Source: Fasciolopsis buskii
Taxonomy: Eukaryota; Platyhelminthes; Trematoda; Plagiorchiida; Fasciolidae
Assembly (NCBI GenBank): GCA_008360955.1
Contig: LUCM01004347.1
Location: 56,748-120,747 of the forward strand
Length of the DNA: 64,000 nt
Reading direction: 5' to 3'
The position numbers and the translations under genes were made by a program. Of this stretch, positions 22,955 through 32,999 are shown piece after piece (the stretch's first letter is position 1; every line of letters begins with the position of its first letter). Below the pieces are notes generated by a model. The model had not been told where the DNA came from. It searched no databases and was given only the letters and a program-made list of their open reading frames with translations.

Positions 22955-23495
22955 CGTAATGTTGGTTCATCTCTTATGTAGCCGTTTCCGTTGAGAGCAC
23001 ATTTGTCACAGTGCGCTCAGTTATGTTGTACGGTTGCGAGACATGGAGTGTGCGTGTTGGCGATGTTCGTCGGCTAGAGGTTTTCGACCACCGATGTTTA
23101 CGTAGAATGACTAGGAATGGATGGAGTGATCGCGTGAGTACTGTGGAGGTAAGGAATCTAATACTAGTTGCCGGATGTCAGGATACCTTGTTTCAGCGTA
23201 TGAAACTTAGCAGAATACGCTGGTTGAGTCACGTGTTGCGTATGTCGAACACTCGTCTACCATACCGTGCCCAGTTTTGGATTCCAAGGAATGGAAGATC
23301 CCAAGTGCAGGTCAACAGATGATGTGGCAAAGTGGGACGAGAAAATGTACAGCGAACTTAGATAAATTAGGTGTCTCAGGTTTACTTAGTTGGTGTCCGT
23401 AAGACCCCTCAAGGCTTGAGACACTGAAGGATATGGTAGTGAACCGTGAACAGTGGCGATCGCGCGGTAATTTTCTATCGAATCAGAATGATTGA
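22955..23495 (+). mobile_element. LINE fragment, C-terminal region only
   Basis: This is the C-terminal part of a reverse transcriptase related to the LINE at 31 kb. It reads through RSVMLYGCETW, VFDHRCLRRM, the RIRWLSHVLRM block and a tail resembling MTWQ...GWGPRDP...LETLKDM...NREQW, with a shift of frame near 23320 and a final stop at 23493-23495. One 103-codon open frame covers 23011-23322. The upstream edge near 22955-23010 (HL-C-R-RFR) matches the usual RHLWRRR segment but is shifted. The catalytic palm is absent, as expected of a 5'-truncated insertion. A GATGATGATGACGACGATAA-like run and possible 3' flank follow at 23680-23705. The copy is non-functional. Confidence 0.85.
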
Positions 23496-23944
23496 AAGGG
23501 TGTGTTTGTACAGTTAGGCTGTGGTCCGTGTGTTGGCTACAGCAGTATCTGATATTTTCCCACCTGGGTAGGTCAACTCCCTTTTCCCCTTGGATATTCA
23601 TTCTTTTTATAGACAAGTAAATTTGAGAAAACAACAGCGGCCAGTGGGGCTTGCCTTGCTGTTTAATGCTGAACGCTGACGTTGGTGATGATGATGACGA
23701 CGATAACATTTGAATTAGTCGAAAACCGTCGAGCTCGAAAGCTTGACAGGCGTCCTGTTTTGAATTTGTCGATTTTGTCTCTGCTGAATTATCCTAGGGA
23801 TGCACTAGATGACTCGAATGTCTCATTTCCCTTGACGGTTGAACTGGAAATAATAGTAGTTGAGATATTTTCAACTTGGAATGAGCATAGGGGGAGGGTA
23901 AAATTTTCCCTTATGAACATCGGGAGTTTATTTTGCATGGTCCA

Positions 23945-23987
23945 GTCTTCGGACACATTGGTCCAAATTGGACCATCGTCTTCGGAC
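23945..23987. repeat. 17-bp palindrome flanked by 10-bp direct repeats
   Basis: GTCTTCGGAC occurs at 23945-23954 and 23978-23987. Between them is the palindrome TGGTCCAAATTGGACCA (23959-23975). Confidence 0.75.
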
Positions 23988-24089
23988 GTTAATGACATCA
24001 AGATGATGATGGATTCCTTCTGCGTGTCCTCGGGTGTGTGCGCGCATGTATATGTACTCGTCTGTTACTCCATAGTGTGATGACTTCTA

Positions 24090-26265
24090 ACCCAGCTGTT
24101 TACAATGGTTTTGTATCAGCTCACAGTAATAACAACAATAACAAATGATAACTGGCTAATAAATGTTAACTAATGATAACAGACAATTGTTCATCTGTAC
24201 ACGTATTCCTGTGTTTTATGCGACATATTTTCCACTCTGTAATTGAGTTGCTGTTTTGAAACGGGGAAAAGGAAGGAAGATATTCGCTGCTACACTCTCC
24301 CCCAAACTTTCAGCCTGTCCTATCTCTCGGTTTCATGTTTCCACTAACTCGAGTGAGATAACTTTGGTTGAGTAGACACTAGTGCTCGTTTGGTAGTCAG
24401 AATCAAATTGTTTATATCGGTTTTCTATAACTAACACTCAATTGTAGCACAGGTCAGTGCAATTCCATCACAGGTGCATTGATCTTTGACCGGGGTAATT
24501 GATAGGACGAGTCCATATGTACCATCCTTACATCATTTGAACTAAATTATCCAAGTAAATGGTTTTAATTGAAACACGTGTTAAAATAGGACGATATTCA
24601 CATGACTTTAAGCAAGGAAATAAACTAATTCGTTTCTATGACATTACACAAAGAGATATTCTATTCTCAGTAATCCATCGTTTACGATTTGACATTCTGG
24701 AGGCGAAAGTGAGGAGGCTGTTGTGAAAAAATCTGATAGGAGGTAAACAAAAATTGATGAGCGATAGCTAATAAAGATGTTGCGTTTACGCTTTAAATAT
24801 TGTAACTTGGACTATTAAAGTAACGTTTCCTTGTCCTTGATTAATTGCACATCACTTAACCGGAGGGGAGGTCCCTGTTTCTAATCGAGCTTGAAGAACT
24901 GCGTAGTGAAAAAAAAACATTTGCTGCGAACAAATGAATATGCTAGTCATAAAACATCTGAAGCTCTGAACATGCTTCATCCAACTGAACAGTCATTTCG
25001 AGGAATAAGACAAATAAGACGAGATGCCAAAATTTCACTTTACTCTTTTCAATTGCTAAGATCTGCGATTCATGCGTGCTGCTCAATAAGAGACTAACGT
25101 GACTGAGTCTAACAGTTCGACTATATGGAATAATGAAGTAATGTGTTATCCGTGGAGAACTAAGATTTCTTAACAAAGAACAGCTTTATGCGTAACGCTT
25201 ATGGTGACATCACCTAATTGGCATAGCATACTTGCCTACTGAAAAGTGTTTAGATCTCACGTTGATCTATACAGGCAGTTGAAAGATTTCAGCAAAATAT
25301 TACCAGCCTTTAGTATATCTGCTCTTCGTGTTGGCAACGAGGGATGAAAACGGATGTGAAGGCGAACGAATGCTCTGTGGAACTAAGGCTTGCTGTTGGA
25401 ACCATTTCTAGATCTGAGGCTGATTGAAAGGGGAAGATAGTTTGGTTTCCAGCTTGATTGGGTTATTCACGCAGCTCGGCAGACCAGTAGCATGGATCTT
25501 AGCTTCACAAAGATAACTAGGATTTTAACCTTGGATGTGGTAATCACGTGATATGCGCCTGAGGAAAAAATTAGTCGGCAGTCCCCTTGAAAGGGCAGAA
25601 ATGTATCTTTGTCTAATTTGAACCAAACAAAAGTTCTAGCCCATTGGATCAAAGAATCTGAGATTCTGAAAGACCTAGATCAAACAACATTGCTGATTTG
25701 CAGTTTGCCGACATGGTGGAATTGGACGAACAGCTTCTGATACGTCCATGAAACTGCTAAAAAAATGTAATCTCGAATTCGGTCACAAACGCTTCAGGGC
25801 ACCTGCCATTTTACATCCTGAACACGTCTATTTGGCGGGCATATCTGTTTTGAAGGACCGTATAGTGTTTAAAATAAATAAGTGAATATGACGCACCACT
25901 GCGAATTTCAAAACCGCGCTCAGCAAGCAACAAGCTGGCTCGCTAAACATGAAAACTAAACGGGTAGATAAAATAAAACGCTTTCATTTGTAAAAAGACA
26001 ATTAACTTGGACGGTCAAAATGGAATCACGTACTTTTGGTAAGATAAACAGAAACCGGTAGGCCACGTTTTCTCTTGAGTTAAAAATGTGGAGTCTATAT
26101 TGGCTTGGGCAGTGATTTTGAGCACAAAAATTCCAGGTAACTATTTCTCAAAAGAGAAGATATCTATTTGGTTAAAGGAACAATTTTCGAGTGATGATTT
26201 TTATTCAGAATTTCCGGAAAAACCTGGAAGGTGAATAATCTTCATCGACGCACAATACTCAGAAG
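24090..26265. other. No supported gene
   Basis: Starts with a short AATAAC/AATGATAAC-rich stretch (24126-24182). Otherwise only short frames, such as 24891-25097 (+). Confidence 0.5.
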
Positions 26266-26267
26266 TT

Positions 26268-26468
26268 GTAAACATCAGGACCAAATGACGGAAGGAATAT
26301 GTCGAAAAACCGATGCGCCATGTTTGGTTTTTTGTGAATGATATAATGTTAATAACATAGCGTTGTTGGTAGACTGATCGTAAAACTTGCCTTAAGAAAG
26401 ACTACCCGCAGAAGTCGAAAGGTTGGCGTATTACATCTACCAAGAACCCTGTCTTATTAACGTTACTC
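26268..26468. mobile_element. Palindromic foldback repeat, copy 2 (centre deleted)
   Basis: The outer left segment (CATCAGGACCAAATGACG, AAAAACCGATGCGCCATG) and the start of the left arm (AATAACATAGCGTTGTTGGT) are present. The sequence then jumps at about 26373 straight into the right arm (GTAAAACTTGCCTTAAGAAA, GGCGTATTACATCTACCAAG, TTATTAACGTTA). About 55 bp of the inner left arm is missing, which is what a hairpin-mediated deletion would leave. Confidence 0.72.
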
Positions 26469-27608
26469 ACATGGTGGATTAGTTTACTTAATATTGTTTA
26501 ACTTGTTTCGTGGGTTGTATGGTTTCATAGGAGTGGCCTGTAGAGTTGGATGCTGCTAGTGCTGGGATAGTATTCCCACGTCGTGTCTGTCTCAAATAAG
26601 TCGGCCAATTTCCCAGGTAGTCAGCGACCTTGGGAAGATAGATCTTTGTCTGCAAGTTGTACCAGTTAAACATGAATCATACCCAGTTGTAAAGGCCTTT
26701 CTGACAGAACCAGCAGAAGCGCACTGGGCTATAATTGGCTGTTAGCCATTTGGTGGAATCGAATTGTGATTGAATGGATTGACGACGTAAAGTGAACCGA
26801 ACTAACCGTACAGCCGGTTGATCAACTTGATTGAGCCGATTTTCATCACGAGACGACTTGAACGATACCAGGCTAAATGTTACTTACCTACCAAGGCGAA
26901 CCAGTCAGGCGAAGACTGGGAAACTCGTCGAAACATATGGGACTACCAAAGCGGCACATATCCATGCATTATTTCTACAATTAGCGCTGATTTCCTCTAA
27001 TTAAATGAAATTTGTGTCGACTTGAAATGACTATCCTCGTTATTTTTGGTGGGAACGGATGATTACGATTTACTACTGAGGATTGGTGATTCTAGGCAGA
27101 AACAAATGGTGGTGTTTAAAGATACACCTGGAACTGGAAATGTCTATACTTTGCGACACACTCCTCAAAATAGGTTTGTTGAAGTACGAAAAAATAAGGA
27201 TGGACACATGTCTTGTTCACGTTAATTTGTTCACAATATTTCACAAGTTGTTCCAGAATCATTTTGCTCTGATTGGAGCAACATGACATGAATAGCAAAT
27301 TCTACAATATTATCTGTAATTTAGGGATTAGAACAGTGTTTATGATAGAATCAATTGTTGGAGAATGCAACAGTCGGGCTATTGTTCGGTCTGTCTCTAT
27401 GTTGCATTCAAAACATACAAAATGTTGCAAAATTGCGGAAAGTTTTGTAGTTTTCATGGGGAAATGGTTTCTCAAACACAGAGTAGAAAACCTAAACATT
27501 TGTAGCATGAGAACGAAAATTCGATAATTTGATACTCGTCATTTTCACCGTTGGTTTTTGTGGTTGAAATAAGCTACACCGAATGGTGCTCGAATATTTC
27601 ACTTAAGA

Positions 27609-27991
27609 TTAGCCACCCAAATTACGTAACACACATAGTATACATTGCAAGGAACGTCTCATAGTTTGACCATCAAGGCAGTGTTTCTCCATGAGTCGAC
27701 CAGCATTCACAAATTCTAACTCACCAGCGTTGCTAGCTACGAAGTCGGAAATGGACGCACTTGGGCTTACATATTCACCTTCTCTGCTTGCTGTCATTTA
27801 CTTATTTTCAATATCAGTAGTTGAATGTGTTTGCACCTACCTGCGGTAGTCTGGCACCTGACACTGTCTTGATTAGGCAAATTGTCCGTTATATCAAGTC
27901 TTGTGTATATTTTTATCATCATCACTGCAGATCCCTTTTGGTCCATGTCACTAGACACTTTGGCCTCCAAGTCGTAAAGTTTGTCAAACAT
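27609..27991 (-). CDS. Candidate two-exon small gene, product unrecognised
   Basis: This is the best splice-supported reading frame in the window. Exon 1 (27991-27841) starts at an ATG after an AT-rich stretch and encodes MFDKLYDLEAKVSSDMDQKG and on. It ends at a strong donor, CAG|GTAGGT. A 50-nt intron (27840-27791) ends in AAATGACAG. Exon 2 (27790-27609) continues in matching phase through GEYVSPSASISDFVASNAGE to a TAA. The lengths are 151 and 182 nt, together 111 codons including the stop. Very short introns are usual in flatworm genes. No domain, signal peptide or membrane segment stands out, and no AATAAA lies close behind. Phase agreement could be chance; there is no homology support. 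Confidence 0.4.
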
Positions 27992-28046
27992 GGTAAAAAC
28001 GAAATATTTCAGGTGAAAATAATTCGCAAAATATATAAAAATAAGG

Positions 28047-28769
28047 TTATGAGTGCACATCTGTATATGAATTCACTTCGCGATTTAAAGCTTCTGCTCG
28101 TATGGTGATCGAATTTCTCGAAGTGCATGGGATCGTGGACAACGGAACTGATGCAAGGATTGTCTTGCTTAGATTTCTCGCTAAACATTCAGGGTCCAGT
28201 ATTGATTGGAAGAAAAGACACCAGATGAGCTGAGTTGTTAATGATTCGAAATAGACAAACCACCGGCACGTTATATCTTGCACGTCTAACAATAAATCAG
28301 TTCTTTTTGTAAGAAGGATATTTGTGTGAAAGACGAGATGGGCATCACCAAAGTCCCGAATGTGATCGAATAAGTCCCTAATTCTATTTGACGCAAGATA
28401 TCAATCGGAAGTCCGTGATTCACATGTACCCGACTCTGATAGTTGGCGTATTCCTTTGGAATACCTTTATTGCTTGAAGTTATTACTCAGTAGCACTTTA
28501 CCAGGTTTAAGTCTACTCGATTCAGTCAGTTTTTCTCTGCTCATCGTGCCAAATATGGCCATGGTTGCTGTGAGCGCAGAGTTAATGTCATTTAGTTTTC
28601 GTTTCCTATCGATCACCAAAGTGATGACAGCTAGGCAGCCATCGCATTCCGTTACGACATGGGCAAACACTCGCTCTCGTAGTGGAACATTCACCGCATT
28701 CTTACATGAATCATTTAATTCTGGTCTATCAAACGAAAATGTGAAATCTACATAATCCGATACTTGCGA
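28047..28769 (-). CDS. Candidate partial gene, two exons, product unrecognised
   Basis: Exon 1 is open from 28769 to a donor CCTG|GTAAAG (ends 28502), 89 codons plus one base. It contains FAHVVTECDGCLAVITLVID and RKRKLNDINSALTATMAIFG, a soluble-protein-like mix of residues. After a 216-nt intron, an acceptor GATTTATTGTTAG leads into exon 2 (28285-28047), which resumes in the matching phase, reads DVQDITCRWFVYFE and runs 79 codons to a TAA. No start codon was assigned. A separate short frame just upstream on the same strand (28757-28850, with FELHGIRDEQSTEVHG) overlaps in another phase, so either an earlier exon is mis-joined or the locus is a frameshifted pseudogene. The family was not recognised. 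Confidence 0.35.
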
Positions 28770-29499
28770 TTACGCGATTCAATCAAACCATGTACCTCGG
28801 TCGATTGTTCATCACGGATACCATGAAGTTCAAAAGTCAAACATCCAGTCCGAATTATAGTATGAAATTAATTCACCGACTATGCCCGACACATGCACAG
28901 GTTTGCGTGTGATGTACCACTAGAACGATCCATGCTTACTTAAGGTTCAACAAACATTAAAAAATCATCTAAAATATACCTGTTGCATCACTTATGTGAC
29001 ACCCTTTGCAAGGAGTTGGGATGGTAATGATCAGTGACTGCGACGGCTGAACCGTTTAGTTAAAGTCATTCTAAACACGTGAAGAAACAGCAGAACGCAG
29101 TCTCAAAATGAACTGGAGAGATTACACAGCAGCGATATTTTGCACCAAGCTTTCACGGAGGAAGAAATACCCGTAAATTTTGGGATTTATGATACAGTCA
29201 AAATATACTTAAAATTTCCAAATCAAAGTTAATCATAAATATTTGTTCGCGTTAGTTGCCCCGGATTCTTAGCTTTGCTGGACAAGCGTTACGAGTGGCT
29301 CTGTTGCTTCCAGGATTCAGTTTGTTATCGTTTGATTTCAACTGCCTTTCGGCTCGTCACATTCATGCAGACATGATAATGGTGGGTGACATTTGATGTG
29401 ATGTTTGACCTTGATAGTTCCACAGCGATTAGTTTAGCAAATTATCAGTTCACACCAATTTGTTCTTGGATGATATTTGTCTGAGGTGCTGTTGCTGTC

Positions 29500-30017
29500 C
29501 TAGGGAGACCGCACCTTCCCGTGGTGTGAAGGCTTGCTTGATTCCATGACCCAACAAGCTACACTGGATGACTTGTCTGAAGCCGAAGATCCAGCTATAC
29601 CTGAAAGTTCAACTGGTGGAGGCCTAACGAAACCACCACCTGATCCTCTAGTTTGAAGTTGATTTGAGCCAGAAAGGCAGTCTGCAAAATGAATAAAAGA
29701 ATGACTGATCCAACTAGGTGAGATTCCACTCGACTGTCTTCGGTTTAAGTTCTCGTCAAAACCGAGAGCTATGGCTAGGAATCCTAATCTTTCTCCTGCT
29801 TTGCAACTAGATTCCCTAGAAACACTTCCGATAACTTTGATGAATAGCCCCAATGCACTGAATTCCATGTTCCATCGAGTGCCAGGCAGAATAATCAGGA
29901 CCGCGCCCTCCATTTCTTGGAGCAGGATGAATGATGACAAGTATTCGCCTGTTCCGATTTTTCGTGCTGGGTTTATATTAGTGTCTTGTGGGTAAGACTT
30001 AAATCGAAGGCTTCACT
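29500..30017 (-). CDS. Long open frame, possible exon, product unrecognised
   Basis: A stop-free minus-strand frame of about 170 codons runs from just after a TGA near 30018 to a TAG at 29500. It reads through GEYLSSFILLQEMEGAVLII and a C-terminal Ser/Gly/Pro-rich part with GSGGGFVRPPPVELSG. A donor-like GGAAG|GTGCGG lies near its end, and TTTAAG could serve as acceptor near 30005. Frames this long are expected less than about once per window by chance on my rough estimate, so it is suggestive only. It lies upstream, on the same strand, of the candidates at 28 kb, but the splice phases do not obviously join. Confidence 0.25.
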
Positions 30018-31118
30018 TAGGGTTCCCAGAGAAAAAACCCTTCTGCAATGTTGGCAGCCACTAAGTATCGATCGCCCAAACACCAGCACCCATTTCTCAG
30101 GTAATCTTTCTAATTACCGTTCTTCCGATGTAGAGACCACGAAAATTGCCTCGAAGAATTGCGGTTCGAGATATTTATCTGATGGCTGAATTAAGTGAAG
30201 CAAAAAAGCCGTTTATAAACATTGCTTGCACCAAAGCGTTCATTTTGCTTGGTTGCCTTCAATGTCCTCAAGCTCAACCAAATAGGGCAACACGCTGCCC
30301 TTGCAAAAACTCTTGGAATTTTTAGATGTTTATTGCGGCCCCAAAACATGCCCCCAGGATCCTAATTCCGTGAACACTCAGGTGAAACGTCATTCCCTCA
30401 TTTCATTCATTGCGTGTCCGGTGGTCCGGTTTCGAGCGTTCGTGGTCATACAAGCGTTTGGATTACTCTGATCCTGCTGGCGGAACTCACGATTAGACTG
30501 AATTCCAATCAACAATCTTTTGTGTGCCGGTCGACTGGATCGTCTAGTGCGTGCTGGTAGCAATCAACTGAAGGGTAGTTGCTAGTTTGTCGCATTTATG
30601 TATGAACCTACTGATTGCAGCTCACTTGGGGCCAAAGACAAGTTCTACCAGGAGTTATTTCGATTTCTTCGAAGTATGCTTTTAGTGTACCTTGTAATCG
30701 TTGCTGCTGATAGTAAAACTCAACTCGGCTACTTACCGGCGACATTCCGTTCCACATATCTGAGATCACATCATGCTTTGGTCTGTGTTGGCTTGTTTGC
30801 ACTTAATCTGTGATCACACCAACACCAAAGCCGTTTGTCTGACGAGGCTGATTTTTCCGATAACTCCCGACTTCAGCTTTAGTCGAAACTTCCAATGGGT
30901 TGCTTCCCCAGTAAAGTGAGCGGGGTCCAAGCGAACACTGGTAGTAAACCGAAGATGCACTTTATTCAGTGGAAACCGCCAAGTAGTCCTCTGGGCCTCG
31001 TAAACCTCGGAAAATATGGATACCTCCGAATTTAGTTGCTCTGTTGGATTCTCACAAGTCCTTGCCTCCGGAGGTAACATACCGTGAGACACTTAAACCC
31101 CTTTGACGTCAAGTGACC

Positions 31119-32982
31119 AAGAACTTTGGAAATGACCAGGATCAATGGTAGATAGGGAATTATAAGGAAGTGAAAAAGACTGCAGTTTGTGGAACTAGCG
31201 ACAACCTTTACTGACTGCTTAGGGATACTGTTCCATGGAGGCCAGGTGTAAGTGAAGTGAATAAAGAATTCGATGATACACTAATTCTGTCTGAGGACCG
31301 TCAGCGGCAGCATTGGCGAAACACTTTAAGGATCAGATTAGTTGGCCTACAGGGACAATGAGCCTTCCGAATACATCTGCATAGGAGCCAATGAAAACGA
31401 ATACCAGCTCTTTATTCGAGGTAAAGGCTATCAGAGAGATAGGTTTTTTGAAAGGACATGGGGTCCCCGGACCAAATGGGCTGTTGCCATCCATTTTCAA
31501 GGATAGTAGCGAAGTGTTAATATCGAAAAGAACAAAACCCCTTATGTCAGCCTGGACAAAGAAAGATATCCTTAAGAATTTATGTGAATCTGTGATTGGG
31601 CCATTTTACAACAAAGGTGATATATCCCCAAGTGAAATACACAGAAGAATTAGTTCAGTAAGCGTTGCATCCCAACTGCTCGCGGGCATTATCCTCCGCC
31701 AAGCATCTATTACTCGCAAAAGATGTATTTCTGAAAGTCTTTTTCTGTTCCAATCTCTGTTGTATTGACAAAATCTTCCGTTTGTGACCAATCTTAGAAC
31801 ACGTGCATGTTTTGAGTTTTGTCCTTCTTGATTTGAAAACAGCGTTGGACTCAGTCGATCATGCAATTCTTTTGCGCGGCCTATTACTCACGGGGATGCC
31901 AGAAAAATTCATTTCACTCACCCAATCTCTCTATGCTAGCACCCAAAGCCCAGTTCGTGCTTGCAACGTTGTTTCACCCGAGGTCACCACGAGAAGTAGT
32001 GCTCGCCAGGAGTGCCTGTGTCCCATTTGCTTCTCAATATTTTTGCCGAAATGGTGATGGTAGCAGCTCTATCGTCACGTGGGAAATGGCGCATTGACAG
32101 TGAGTAGAAGAGAAACCTGTCCGAATAAGAATATACGGACAACGTTCAACCGCAGAATGAAAATCGAATTAAGCCACAAATTTCGCCTGATCGTCTGAAC
32201 GATAGTGTACCTATGTTTGGTCTTCGTTTTTGCACCTTCGAAGAACATGGCTGGATTGGCTCGAAGACGAATCCTGTCCTTCAGGTAGAACGGGAGGGTA
32301 AGGTGGATAGATTTGGTTACTTGGATAACTGTATTTCACTTTGTGGTTTTGAATATGATGAAATTAATTCGCAATTACAGAGGGCCTGATTATTGCTTGG
32401 TAATTTAAGGCATCTGTAGCGTCGGCGTAACATTCGGTTATTCATGAGGGGTTGATTATAAGCAGCAACAATGAGGTCGTTATAGCTTTACGGTCCAGAA
32501 ACACGGTCGCTGAGAACAGAAGATAATGTAAAAGACCCTCCGTGTTTGAACACCGTTGTCTTCATTTTATTAGTGGAATATAGGGAAAAAGTTTTTTCTT
32601 CATCTCGGAGATTACGTACCATTTACCGGGTCCTAGAATGTAACCTATAAAAGAGACGCTGAATAAGGATAAATCAAATTAATTGTACTTATTTTGCGTA
32701 TGCAAACAGGACGATAGCCTCGTTGCATGCTGTTCTCTGAGACTGGTTAACAGTTGGAGAATGGTTTGCGATGGCCATTCGATGACAAGGGTAAAAAGTA
32801 TGAAAACTTCAAACAATGAACTGCCTCGTGTAGGTGCGGTTAGACTACCCGGGTGGGGTCTACTTGATCCCCCGAAACCATGGTTGGAGATAATAACTGA
32901 TTTGGTGCCGTGCGCCAATTACTGGTGTTCCTGTGTTCAAAACCTCTCTTCTTCTGAACAGTTCTTTAAATTACTATTGTGA
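31119..32982 (+). mobile_element. Degenerate LINE (non-LTR retrotransposon) reverse transcriptase, 5'-truncated
   Basis: This is a dead copy of the endonuclease/reverse-transcriptase ORF of a trematode-type LINE. It would have copied element RNA by target-primed reverse transcription. Reading across frameshifts and stops, the order is: a linker with FGNDQDQW and LYRLLRDT near 31119-31230; the fingers block with PGPNGLLPSIFKD near 31460; CESVIGPFYNKGD and RRISSVSVASQLLAGIILR near 31590-31700; motif A as LLDLKTALDSVD near 31825; LPEKF-type palm sequence with SLYASTQS; a decayed motif B (ARQEC); the catalytic YADD box mutated to YTDN at 32132-32143; RLNDSVPMFGLRF; WIGSKTNPVL; VDRFGYLDNCIS; SLRTED; VFEHRCL; and the C-terminal tail GAVRLPGWG near 32830-32860. 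The N-terminal endonuclease is missing. Frameshifts, internal stops and the loss of a catalytic Asp show that it cannot be active. I recognise the domains from family knowledge; the exact clade is inferred. Confidence 0.9.
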
Positions 32983-32999
32983 GTTCGATCTTCGTTTGA

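Noticed and set aside
30608..31092. Two adjacent minus-strand frames (64 and 92 codons) as exons of the 27-30 kb candidates
   Set aside because: Both start directly after a stop and no convincing splice pair joins them in phase. One donor-like CCG|GTAAGT at about 30727 is not enough.
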